A DNA stretch of 64,000 nt from the NCBI RefSeq assembly GCF_964019385.1, contig NC_088645.1, positions 45,137,529-45,201,528 of the forward strand. The letters are read 5' to 3'. The stretch is from Sycon ciliatum. Taxonomy: Eukaryota > Porifera > Calcarea > Leucosolenida > Sycettidae. Both the position numbers and the translations under genes were made by a program. Below, one piece after another: positions 50,696-60,932 of this stretch (position 1 is the first letter of the stretch; every line of letters begins with the position of its first letter). The notes beneath the pieces were generated by a model. It saw only the letters and a list, made by a program, of their open reading frames with translations. It was not told the origin of the DNA and ran no database searches.

Positions 50696-51310
50696 GGCCC
50701 GGAGGAGACGCCGTCTCTGGCAGATGATGTGACCCACTCTCATTGTACCTGGCGAAGAGCATGCAGTGCAATAGTATGTAATGTACATGTACATGGCTTC
50801 TAGAGCATTGTATCAGTTGAGATATGGTGAAAAGAAATAGGGGACGAGAACGAAATGCAACTAGAATTCAATAGGACAAGTTGAATCGACATTTGCGTAC
50901 ACCATATTCATGCAATGTAAAACGGTGGAGACACTGTGCAATAAAACGATGAAAATATGAAGAAATAGTGTAGAGAAAAAATGGATTCAAACAAGTTTTC
51001 GTACAACACAGGAATCGTCGTTGTACTAAAGGACGCTGAAACAAAATTGAACTATTATAGAAAATTTAAGTTAGAGAAATAACACTAAGAACAACAGCAG
51101 TGAAATTTACAAGTCTGAATTTTAACAGTGTAAGCGAGAGCAACAACGAATGCGTGTGCTAACAATAAACATGAAATGAAAAAATGAACAAACAAGAGAA
51201 AGAAAAAATCAAGGACAAAGGGATAACACAAAAAACAGCAGTACATTTCACCTGGAACATAAAGGCCAAGCTTGGCCGCACCAAACACAATATGTTTCTT
51301 GAACAATTTC
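50696..51310. other. Gene-free interval
   Basis: AT-rich sequence upstream of the BEL element; no supported feature. Confidence 0.4.
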
Positions 51311-51317
51311 AACCCAA

Positions 51318-51503
51318 TTATACTATCTTTCTGTACACACAAATTAGGCGTATACAGACGCTGACAGATAGCTTCCAAAACTTTAACTGTAGTCCATGAC
51401 CATGACGACCACGGCACAATACAGTGAACGAAGAATCGGAATACAAATTGCAACTATCAGGACTAGCTAGCAGATGATTGCACGAAAACTTGTTTGAATC
51501 CAT
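51318..51503 (-). pseudogene. Remnant matching the C-terminal block at 41.5-41.7 kb
   Basis: The minus strand gives LLASPDSCNLYSDSSFTVLC then, after a frameshift, KVLEAICQRLYTPNLCVQKD. It aligns residue by residue with the end of the frame at 41357-41764. A dispersed, probably retroelement-derived sequence; broken here. Confidence 0.45.
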
Positions 51504-51922
51504 TTTCGGTGTATTCGGTGACCATGGAGATAAATACCAAAACTATAGCAATTGTTTCACAAAAAGTGAAATCCATCATGAACCTCTAACCCAGACTATT
51601 TATTTATCTCGGTTATTGTGTTGTTGAGGAATACATGAAGTTTCAGTGGGATGTGAGGCAGCAAAGTAAAAATATTTTCAAAAATCATACCCCTGGGGTC
51701 CGTTTCGACCCAGCAACCCGGAATGAGGGTTAAGTTACAGAGATGAGGTGAGTGTCTGCATGGTTTGTACTGGTCTTCTAGTAGGTGCAGGGCAGAAACA
51801 AACATGACCCCTTGGGCAACTTGGCTCAGACATGTGACAGACTTCTTGACTGCGTGTTCAAAAGCACGTCGTTATCAATTTGGCTGCATTCAATGGTAGA
51901 CAGTATCAGTACACTCACATAC

Positions 51923-52165
51923 CTATTACATATAGCAGAAACGAATCACCGGTGGAGAATTTTCCCAAATGGCATTTGTATCTCCCCGTGTCCGCAGTCG
52001 TGAAGTATGGATGGTGCCTGTCATCAATGGCTGTCCAAGTGCAATACGCGCCATATTCCAATTTGTGTTTATAAATCATTACAGGTATCTGGTTTCCTTT
52101 CGAGCTCATGAAGATCATACGTGGACACACGGGAGAAGCTGAACATATTTGGCATTTAATCATTT
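51923..52165 (-). CDS. Immunoglobulin-like domain exon
   Basis: A 243-nt minus-strand exon with the acceptor TCTCATTCCCAG and the donor GTATGTG. It encodes IKCQICSASPVCPRMIFMSS, then YGAYCTWTAIDDRHHPYF and TADTGRYKCHLGKFSTGDSF. DTGRYKC is the F-strand hallmark of V/I-set Ig domains (D-x-G/A-x-Y-x-C), with CTW further upstream as the B/C strand region and a closing FLLYVI beta strand. About 80 residues is a normal to slightly short Ig module. The exon lies on the same strand as the lectin exon at 56.6-57.0 kb, so it may be part of the same or a neighbouring surface receptor. Call rests on motif and splice sites. Confidence 0.55.
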
Positions 52166-52274
52166 CTGGGAATGAGAGATACGAAAATCCGGAGAGTTGT
52201 CCCGCACCAAAGGTAAAAGCAAGTCGCCGTCTTTTCAAGACTGTGTGTACAGGAGCTTAACAGACACGTAAATG

Positions 52275-52298
52275 CACACACACACATGCACACACAAT

Positions 52299-52329
<31 letters not shown>

Positions 52330-52415
52330 GCACACACACACACACAATCACACACACGCATACACACACACAAACACACACACACACGCATACACACACG
52401 CAAATGCACACAAAC
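52275..52415. repeat. CA-rich microsatellite
   Basis: (CACACATG)n and (CA)n variants, upstream (gene sense) of the Ig exon. Confidence 0.95.
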
Positions 52416-52544
52416 ACATTTTTATAGATGTTTTATTTCATTACAAGTACAACTTCCAGAGAACTTGTTGCAACATGGGAATGCTTCAAGGAATTGATTC
52501 ATTCCATGCGGTATTCGCTTAAGTCTTTAGGATAGTTATTTTCA

Positions 52545-52800
52545 AATAGAAGAAGAAATCACATGGGAACGAGTTACGAAGCAACTATCCCAGACTGTAA
52601 CAAGATAATAAGCAGTCAGAACGTGTGATAACAGCACACAAAACTGACATGGCTACTGGGACATTCAACGACCTAAGACCTAGCTCAAACACATCTCCAG
52701 CGCGTAAACCAACAGCCTTCCGACATGGAAGGTTCAAGGTTGGGTAGGACCAAAGCGGGGAAGGAGAGCGCAGCGGAAATGGGCACAAGCTAGATCCTAC
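52545..52800 (-). repeat. Low-copy duplicated block, copy 1
   Basis: About 80% identical to 53822-54064, beginning GAAGAAATCACATGGGAACG and including GACTGTAACAAGATAATAAG and AAGGTTCAAGGTTGGGTAGG. Diverged relatives are seen near 2845-3000 and 6285-6540. The minus strand is partly open but the two copies prefer the same frame only loosely. It could be an exon-containing duplication of the receptor family or a dispersed repeat. Confidence 0.55.
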
Positions 52801-52848
52801 TGCAACGAAGAATGCCGACTGTTACAGGACGATGATGGGAGCAGTTAA

Positions 52849-53535
52849 CCATTTGCATGCTGAGCGCCTTTTCACCAATCTACTGTCTTTTCAGCGCACT
52901 GACTCTCTTTGGTGGATTTGCGCTCACAGCTCCGAACAAAATTTGTTTTCATTTCACTCCACCTTGATGGATTTTCATCAGCCTGGGCTCGTTGGAAAGA
53001 TCAAGTCCAAGGGGATCCATCCTGGCAGCTCTCAGTTCCATAGACACATCAGGGCCACTTCCACCTCCTCTCCAAACTACTGCACCGTGCCTCGGAACGG
53101 CGCACCAACTCAATTTCAAATTCCTGTTCGGCGTTTTGTCCAAATTCAACCAGTTTTCATGATTCAAACTGCGCTGCAAAGCTGCGATCCAAGCGCTTCA
53201 TTTGATGTCAATCGCGCATGGGTTTTGCCAAAGGCATATCCCCAGGTACGCTCCAAAAACTGCGAAGTCATGAACAACAAAGTTCGCGGTCGTTCAGTGA
53301 ATCTTTATTCGATCGCGAAGAACTTTATATCCCCGGAAAGATCAGGTCAAGACCTTTCAGTGGTGTATTGATTGTCGCGGGGGGGGGGGGGGGGGGTGTT
53401 TCACAGAGTTACGCATTTTGTACACTGATCTATGCATTGCGATGTGTTGTGCAAATTTATTTGCGAGCTAACTCGAATGTAGTGGATCAGCACACTTCAA
53501 AAGCGCGAGTCAACTCGTACTCAGCACGCAAAGGG
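52849..53535. mobile_element. piggyBac-like MITE (687 bp, TTAA duplications)
   Basis: TTAA at 52845-52848 and 53536-53539 flanks imperfect inverted ends: CCATTTGCATGCTGAG on the left and, as reverse complement, CCCTTTGCGTGCTGAG on the right. CCCTTTG-type ends with TTAA are the piggyBac signature. The interior has no transposase; a 179-codon open frame lacks any recognisable domain. A run of about 19 G lies at 53379-53397. Confidence 0.65.
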
Positions 53536-53721
53536 TTAATAACATGACAATGCAGTCTAACTATAATTCGAAGCAGCACACCACCCAACTTGGGAGGATC
53601 AGCAATATCAGAGATAAAGGAAGGGGAGGGGAAGTTTTGCGAAAACGAATTGTACAAATCCGGACGCCAATATCTAACGGTACTCCTCATGCATGACACT
53701 ATTGCCGATGAGTTGATTACA

Positions 53722-53779
53722 ATAACAAGTAGTTTCACACGACGTACGTTTTGCCGTATTTAGTGACGGCTCATCAGAT
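53722..53779 (-). ncRNA. Decayed hammerhead ribozyme (minus strand)
   Basis: On the minus strand: CACAT / CTGATGA / stem II GCCGT-CACTAAAT-ACGGC / AAAAC (GAAAC expected) / GTACGTC / GTGTG. Stem I CACAT-GTGTG pairs with one wobble, stem II is perfect, and stem III is the self-complementary ACGTACGT seen in animal hammerheads. The invariant G of GAAA is A, so it should not cleave. Fold conservation with one core hit suggests a dead copy. Confidence 0.6.
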
Positions 53780-53821
53780 GTGCAAACTTGAACTCGGATA
53801 ATGAGCCCGTTTAAATATCGA

Positions 53822-54064
53822 ATAGAAGAAGAAAACGCATGGGAACGAGTTATAAAGCAACTATCCCAGACTGTAACAAGATAATAAGCAGTCAGAATGT
53901 GCGATAACAGGGCACAAAGCTGTAATGTTACTGTGACATTCAAGAACCTTATACTCAGCAATAACACATCTCCAGTGCGCAAATCAACAGCCTTCCAACT
54001 TAGAGGTTTCAAGGTTGGGTAGGACCAATGAAGCGAAGGGGAGTGCAGTGGAAATAGTCCATTA
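53822..54064 (-). repeat. Low-copy duplicated block, copy 2
   Basis: Pairs with 52545-52800; begins GAAGAAGAAAACGCATGGGA. The two copies flank the MITE and the decayed hammerhead. Confidence 0.55.
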
Positions 54065-54500
54065 TGTAGGGATTTCAGATGATTTTTACAACTTGGGTTT
54101 TCACAGAATTTTGTTGTGCAATGTGAAAGACCAGGGTGAGAGGAAGCTATACAGAAAATTTGAAGCAATTCGGAGCAGTATAACTGAAGGTATAGGTCAA
54201 GGAATACCCGCAACCAACCTATACAATAGTTGTGTACACACCATACATGGGTAATGGCACAATCCGGAAATCCGGAAGTCCATAGCAACACCCTAGCAAC
54301 AGCCAAACACAGCCAATCCACACCAAACTTGATGGAAAAAGAACTTAGAGGCCACTGATTCCGAAAATTAAATTTCCGTTGCAGATTAAATTTCCCGCCA
54401 AAAATAACAAACATGGCGTCCATGGCAACCACCATAGCAACGGTGCTTATCAGTGAAAAATCACCCCAAATAACCAACAACATACATGTAGTGAACAATA

Positions 54501-54689
54501 GGGCTTGAAAGTGATGACGTCAAAACGGCCAGAGTAGCAAAATCAATCAGTTTCACTGGCAACATCACCTTGCTGTGGGTAAGACCACTTGAAATGTGCT
54601 TGGATCCATACAAAAACTGGATCCAAGTGGATCCAGTTTTTTGAATTTTTGAAATTGTTGCTATGCTGTGAGGTAGCACTTTCAAGCCC
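54501..54689. mobile_element. TA-flanked MITE (189 bp)
   Basis: Inverted ends GGGCTTGAAAGTG / CACTTTCAAGCCC (13 bp perfect) with TA at 54499-54500 and 54690-54691. TA duplication suggests a Tc1/mariner-type origin. The interior holds a TGGATCCA/CTGGATCCA short repeat. No ORF. Confidence 0.7.
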
Positions 54690-54709
54690 TATAGAGCTTC
54701 TTTTATGTA

Positions 54710-56450
54710 AAAACTGTGAAGAGGTAATACAAGAAAGGAAAGCTTTATGTTCTGCTACAATCAGCTTCTTCTTTCATTCTCCCATATCAAAAAAGTTTTC
54801 AATCACTCCTTCACCCCTGGACAAGTCCCGAGAGACTGGCGAGATGCCATGGTGTCTCCAATCTTCAAGAAGGGCAGTCGAGCCTGTCCCACAATCTATC
54901 GCCCTATCTCCCTCCTACCCGTCGTATGAAAACTGCAAGAAAGAATCGCCCACAAAGCTCTCTACAGGCACATCCAACCCCATCTCCCTCCAGAACAGTC
55001 AGGCTTCAGGAAGAACGACAGCACAGAGTACCAAATAAGCCGCCTGCTGCACGAACTTGCTGCGGACCTTGAGGTCAAGAAGTCAGTCCACGTCTGCTTC
55101 TTTGACCTCTCTAAGGCCTTCGACCGCGTGTGGCATCATGGCCTCTTGCACAAGCTTGAACACCATGGCATAATGGGTCCAGCACTCCGCTGGTTTGAGA
55201 GCTACCCCCTGGGCCGGAGAGTGCGGGTCTGAATCGGAAGAACAGCCTCCAACTGGCTTGACATCCCTGCAGGAGTCCCTCAGGGATCGGTACTCGGCCC
55301 GCTGCTATACCTCGTATACACGATGGACTTACCAGCAGCTTGCAACTCCCAAGCCAAACGAAGCAGCCTCTTCGCTGACGCCACCGCCTTAATCGCTAGC
55401 GACCACTCAGCAGCGGCAGCAGAGCGAGCGCTGCAGTCCAGTGTGACTAAAGCCGCTACGTGGCTCGACACCTGGCACCTGACCGTCAACGAAACGAAGA
55501 CGGTCGTGATGACACTGTGCGGTGCTTTCCCACTGGCCATAACGTTGAAAGGCAAAACACTGAACAGAGTCCAGAGCCAGCGACACCTGGGTATCAACGT
55601 TCAGGCCGACCTGAAGTGGAATGCCCACATCCAGCACATCGAGAGCAAAGTTGCGCGCACTCTCCACCTCTTGAGACGGATTCGTGGACGTCTTTCACCC
55701 ACCACCCTGTCAGCACTGTACACCACGCATATACGCCCGTTATCGAATATGGTTCTCTGGCTATGTCAGCTATGAATGTTCAGCAACAAGATGCCCTCGA
55801 ACGTCCCCAACGGCGGCCAGCAAAACTCTGCCTCCGACTCCTCCTCTTCAGTCCTTGCCACCACAGTTCGTTACTCCACCACATCACTTGGCCAACCCTC
55901 TCATCCCGCAGGAAGCTCAAGCAGCTACTCTTTGCACACACCATTGCTGTCAAACGACCCCCCCCCTCCCCCCCACACACATCCAGCTTGCGACCTCAGG
56001 CTACATCACCGAGCCACCAAGCCGAGAATTGAGGTGTCATCGAGTATTTGCCCTCCCCACCACCCACTCCACCCGCCTTCAACGTTCACCCTTGTACTCC
56101 GCATGCACTCAGTACAACCACCTGCCACCACACTGTTACTCACTCCGAGAAATAAATGCATTCAGAAGAGAAGTTACCCCAATCATAGTATCATCAATTT
56201 GCACATGCTCCAACCCCCGCTGTAGCCCAGCCTAGGTATGGTATGTTAATTAAGGTCTATCGCCTACTTGCCTTCGCAATGGGTATACTTCCTTCCTCGT
56301 CTTTACGTAAATGAAGCACCCAAACCACGGCTGCCACTAGCCACTGTTTCTCCCGGTTTATTGCACCCACTCTGATTGATAACACATAGTACTGTCTCTC
56401 TCTTTTCGGCTACGGCCACCGTGAGAATAAAGATAATGAAAAAATATCAC
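54710..56450 (+). pseudogene. LINE with RT domain, frameshifted, catalytic FADA mutation
   Basis: 5'-truncated at about 54710, just past the MITE. Successive plus-strand frames encode VPRDWRDAMVSPIFKKGSR, CPTIYRPISLLPV, QSGFRKNDSTEYQISRLLHE, HVCFFDLSKAFDRVWHHGLL (motif A), PAGVPQGSVLGPLLYLVY (motif B), SSLFADATALIA (motif C, where FADD or YADD is required, so the second catalytic Asp is Ala) and QRHLGINVQADLKWNAHI. Several frameshifts and stops occur (54930, about 55230, about 55770). The 3' end has CGTGAGAATAAAG then an A-rich tail at about 56420-56450. A dead copy of a CR1/Jockey-like LINE. Confidence 0.88.
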
Positions 56451-56580
56451 CTACCAGACGTAGGCACTCTTGGAGAAAAAATGTTGCGGTCAAAACGGGT
56501 CGGCGTCTGTTGGTTGCAGACAAGTTGTGTTAGTATGAGGAGCACTAATACAGACATGTCACTTCAAAGGTATTGCTTAC

Positions 56581-56979
56581 ACAGTGATCGTTGGCATATG
56601 AATCTGTGCGGCTTCTTGCAATCTTCGGAGCCCCAGTGACCCGTTTGGTTAAAGAGCATTACGCCACATCCGTCGTACTTTCTCTCGGCATCAACGTCTG
56701 CCCAGTTTGAATAACTAATTTCATCCTCCGAGTCAACGTACCACCATTGCTTCATGTCAGCGTCCCCTTTGATACCTAGCCAGAAGTTAGTTCCATTCTT
56801 TGTTCCATTCTTTTCGATGATGCTGATGCTGGCCGCCAAGCAGCTGTTTAAGGATTCACGAAGTGGTTGTGCCAACTCCCCATGTTGTTCAAAGCAGAAT
56901 TGTGCGGCAGCTTCATAAGATAGGAAGTGAAGGTTCACGCTGTACTCCATGATAGGCCAGTGCCTGCAATGGATGTAGT
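56581..56979 (-). CDS. C-type lectin-like domain exon
   Basis: A 399-nt minus-strand exon with the acceptor CTATCTCTTCAG and the donor GTAAGC. It encodes a nearly full CTLD: SYEAAAQFCFEQHGELAQPL (helix 1 region with the first core Cys), FWLGIKGD (the WLG motif), WWYVDSEDEISYSNW, YDGCGVMLFNQTGHWGSEDC and KPHRFICQ, i.e. the four conserved disulphide cysteines and the W-x-D/E-C-type end. The EPN/WND calcium-sugar triads are not intact (W-G-S-E-D-C in place of W-N-D), so carbohydrate binding is doubtful. NGT and NQT sequons suggest secretion. A LINE tail lies only about 32 bp before its acceptor. Confidence 0.85.
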
Positions 56980-57011
56980 CTGAAGAGATAGAAGTCAAAA
57001 ACACAGTAGAT

Positions 57012-57499
57012 TATTCTATTTATTATTTATTCTTCTTTTACTAGGGAATTCCCAACAGGCGTCAGCGCCTTTTTACAGGGAACCCTAGGTATAATTTGAT
57101 GGATGAGCGAAATTCAGCTGGTGAACTAGACATGCGGCAAGCCGGTGGAAGTGTATTCCACCTGGCAGCGCCCAAATAAGAAATTGCACTAAAGCCATAT
57201 CGGGTGTTAGCGGGGGGCAGAACAAGAGCAGCAGAGACTTGGCCACGGGTGGTGGCTGCAGTGCGAGCACCATGGGCGCGCAAGGTAAAGCGGTCTCGCA
57301 GAAGAGGACTAGCAAGTCCATTCAGGCAGCAGTAAACAAATGCATAGCTTTTGAAGTTGAGGCGTTTCTCAAGGGCGTGCAAGTTAGTATGATTGTATAG
57401 AAGAGTGGTGGGAGTCATTCTATCCAACGAAAATATTCTCTTTAATGCTACGCGGCTGGCAGTAAGAAGCTTGTCATATAGGGTTTTTGTGATAAGCAA
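57012..57499 (-). pseudogene. LINE C-terminal ORF fragment inserted in lectin-gene intron
   Basis: The minus-strand frame 57499-57062 (145 codons) carries RVALKRIFSLDRMTPTTLLY, ALEKRLNFKSYAFVYCCLNG, LGAARWNTLPPACRM and FRSSIKLYLG, the post-RT region of LINEs (compare the copy at 20113-20745: TILWNQLPAAVRQ). A stop is followed by a short UTR and an AATAAATAATAAATAG tail ending near 57012. The 5' portion including the RT is absent. It sits in the intron just before the C-type lectin exon, in the same orientation. Confidence 0.8.
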
Positions 57500-57699
57500 T
57501 GAATAGTAGATAAAACAGAATAGGGTGGGCGCAAGAACAACAAGACTTGTAGGCAGGTTTGAGAGTTTGTCCTAATTTCAAGACTCTCGCTACATGTAAA
57601 TTCAATCATCATGCGCAATCCTGCATCTGCTATCTCATCTGCACTTCAATCTTCAGCACCGACAACTGTGTGCTATATGTATCACTGTGTATGCCCGCA

Positions 57700-57748
57700 T
57701 GGCGGGGAGGGGGGGGGGGGCACTTGCAATCCCCCCCCCCCCCCCCGC
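57700..57748. repeat. G-run / C-run low complexity
   Basis: GGGGAGGGGGGGGGGGC followed within 12 bp by about 17 C; able to form a hairpin. Sequence accuracy here may be poor. Confidence 0.9.
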
Positions 57749-57927
57749 CCCGGCCTAAGTATTTCAACCTAGGTTCGGATTGCACATAATGACCATGATG
57801 CTAGGCACCAGTCATTCTGAACGTACGACACACCTAGGTAGCGAACGACCATGGATCCCAGTCAGTCTTTGGCGTGCCACTAAGACACATACGGAGCCTC
57901 TACTCAAACAGTCAGATCCATATTATC

Positions 57928-58231
57928 TGTTAGGTGCCTCCTCCCATACCTTTTCTAGCTTGCCTGCATGCACTAGCGTACTCACCTTTTGTCTCCGTTT
58001 ATTCCGTTGGCCTGGGTAGCTACTTGCGCGCCCGTAATTGCCATAGCTACCCAGGCCCTTTATCTTGCTGTTCAGACTTGATCTCTTTCTCACTCTTCAA
58101 TATAGTCGTTTTGTTCATCTTGGTCTCTTGTCTCGTCATCTATAATAAATGTCGTCCCCACTAACTTGTTGCCGTTGTCCGTTGTAATGTCTGGAGAATA
58201 TGTCGTCAGTCGTCCTTTTTTGTACTCAACA
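57928..58231 (+). mobile_element. Solo LTR of the 9.4-10.5 kb TRIM-like family
   Basis: 304 bp, about 80% identical to the reverse complement of the LTRs at 9356-9662 and 10235-10541, starting TGTTAGGTGCC and ending TACTCAACA. A 4-bp target duplication TATC lies on both sides (57924-57927 and 58232-58235). Product of LTR-LTR recombination. Contains the conserved hairpin words GCCTGGGTAGCTA / TAGCTACCCAGGC. Confidence 0.88.
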
Positions 58232-58422
58232 TATCCATACTACCGTTCACATCACTCTTCAACACCACAATTCAAATTCAACATGGCCAGTGATAGAGGA
58301 CATCACGTCAGGCGAAATAGCACGTCATCGTACATTTGAGATCAGCGGGAAGAAGATGACGACGTCCACTAATTTAGTATCTGTGCACACAAATCTGCTG
58401 TGTGCGTGACTCTGTGTGTCAG

Positions 58423-58690
58423 CTATGATATCATCTTCTGTGGTTCCATGCCTAGCATGTACGTCTGAATCATCCTGCAAAGTTTGAATGACGTAGGTTG
58501 AGCGATCGCTCCGCGAAATATACTTTTTGAAATTCTCTTCATAGTATATCTTCCACCATTGAAATTTCGAATTTCTTCAAAAAAAGTGCTGAGAGGGGTG
58601 GCTTGCAACCTCGATATGGCTTGTTCCAGGCATGCTTTGGAGCCATCTTCTGTTGAAGTAGTGGTGGGGATCTGCCCTGCAACTGCTACA
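58423..58690 (-). CDS. Candidate exon (weak)
   Basis: After the acceptor TTTTTTGTTGTAGCAG the minus strand reads AGQIPTTTSTEDGSKACLEQ, AISRLQATPLSTFFEEIRN and on to a stop at 58423. No family recognised; another frame is also partly open. It lies upstream of the lectin exon in gene sense. Confidence 0.22.
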
Positions 58691-58699
58691 ACAAAAAAT

Positions 58700-60925
58700 G
58701 ATTCGATCTGAGAAAGGGTGAGACCGCGAATCTCGGTTGAATATTGAGTATTTCAAGCCTTTTCACGACGAAGATGGAGTTCTTTTTGGAGATGGACGTC
58801 GCGGCAAAGGACATGGTGTCCGACGTCTGGCGTCTGGTGAAGCCAGGGATCATTTGTCCAGTCAGGTCGGCAGCCTAACCGTCGGTAAGCTTGTGTTTGG
58901 ATCCCGTTCTGCTCGATATGGTAGATCACAAACAATTTGATATCGCACAAATTGATCTCAGCATCGTGCGTACGGTATTTTATATTCAGAAAAGCCCAAA
59001 GTGTCTCTGTGTGGCCGTCCTATGCCACGAGAAACTCCAATCAGGCTCCTATGTCCTCTGCCTTCATGATTGAATGTCCACTTCGTTTGAACAACGAACA
59101 CAACAATCGAGGACGGCTTTGCAATGAAAAATACAGCTATACTGGAGCTGAAAAAAGAAGAAAAAAACGTGCTCAGGATGAGTCCCAGTTTTCACTTGTC
59201 ACGTTTTGTTCCATCCAGGGACTTTGAGAGAAATCCAGGGATTCTGCACGTCTTGTCAAGGGATTGAGGTTTTGGTCGTTGGTCAGTATGAGTTTGCAGC
59301 AAGATGTTGAACACCGACCCATGGAAGAAAAGCCAATAGGTTTGCGTGGTTTATCACATCAGGACACAACGGTATAATTATGTCAACACTAACCATTTCC
59401 AAAAGCAGAATATTCTGGATACTTAAGTTGATTCATCATCCAGGGTGTGAGTCCGCTTATTTTGTATCTGCATAGTACCCAGATTGTCGAACCTGCAAGG
59501 AAGTAAAATAATGTAAAATACTAATAATCTTTATACATAGCTGAAAGCTTGGTTAGCTGGGTTAGAGGTCAATATGTAAGCAGAACATCTAAAGCCTTAT
59601 ATGGCAACATGATAGAGTGGAGGAATGCGTAATCAGCATGGACAGAGAGGTGCACATCTGCAAGAAACTTCTTGTGGCCTAAACAGTTAAATCAAAATCA
59701 CTTTTCCGAAGGCAAATAGCGGAATACATTATATATATATGAGGCATCGGCAGCAAGAACCGGAGTCCTGCCGATTATTCAAAATGCCCCGATATTTGCG
59801 AAAAAACTGAACCGATGTCGTTTTGAGTCACCGTGATCAAAGCGGAAAGACTTCTTGCGCTATGACTTTGAAAGTGCCTTGCTCTTGGTGGCTTCAATAA
59901 TTTGTCATCGTCGCAGTAGTAGTTTATCCGTCAAGCACTTGGGACGTCCAGGTAGGCGTTTTCAGCCACCATGGAGGCGTTTGCACTCTGGGTAGCATAT
60001 GCAAATCATGCTCTCAAAAGAGAGCGAAACATAAAATTTCTTGGCCGAACGATCCCGTAACAAATTCTTGATGGAGCACGAGCTACTAGAATTTTGGCAG
60101 TTGGATCTCGAGATATACTCCGCTGCCTGTGATAGTCCCCCGCAAGAAGAATCAGGTGAAAGTGAAGATGTTTCGCTCAGATGACAAGCCATCAGCGGAG
60201 GCAGTGCAGACGATAAGTTCAAGAGCTCCGTGCCACGAAGTGGCGACGCAGACAGCAGCGCTGAGAGTGCCGAACGAGATTCAGTATTCTGTTGTCACTA
60301 TTCGCAGCTGGATAAATTGGTGAGACACGGAGACAGCCCTGAATGAACTTAACCTTACTTGATACAAGATATTTGGTGAATAAAATGGTTGCAAGTATAC
60401 AATCATGCACGCTTGCAGTGCTCATGAAATTTGTCACAGTATAATGCATGTATCTACGAGCTGCTGTGCGTAGGAGAGCAAGACATGCTTGGTGGATGTA
60501 TCTGGCATATCTCGTACTGACTCTGTAGATTCTTCCCAGCCATGTAAAATGTCAGCTGCTTGGCTTCTTTCTGTCTGACAAGTCTGCATCATTCAACACC
60601 TGACCTGCACATGGCAGGGATTGAGTTTTCAAGTAACATTGCAGCCAGTGCAGGCAACAATGTTACAATATTATCAACTAGAGCACTGAGTACTCTGTGC
60701 TTCCCTGAAGACCTATAAATATGCTAAATTATTCTCAACCACTCCATCAGAACCAACTGTAACTGCGTTCCTGCCTTTTTGCTGACCATTTTTCGACCAT
60801 CATCCATCACTTTGCGGCTGTACCGCAAAGATTACTCTTTTCTTTTTTTTCGATTCATGATTTTCCACCTGCAATGCATACCTGAAATCCACGAGTGCCC
60901 AAATGCAACGTCATGATTTTCTACT
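58700..60925. other. Interval without a supported gene
   Basis: Includes a TATATATATATG tract at 59727-59740. Short frames at 59962-60222 (minus) and 60129-60323 (plus) have no splice or domain support. Confidence 0.35.
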
Positions 60926-60932
60926 TGTACGA

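Noticed and set aside
52832-53371. 179-codon plus-strand frame as a gene
   Set aside because: Lies across the left end of the piggyBac-like MITE and shows no domain.
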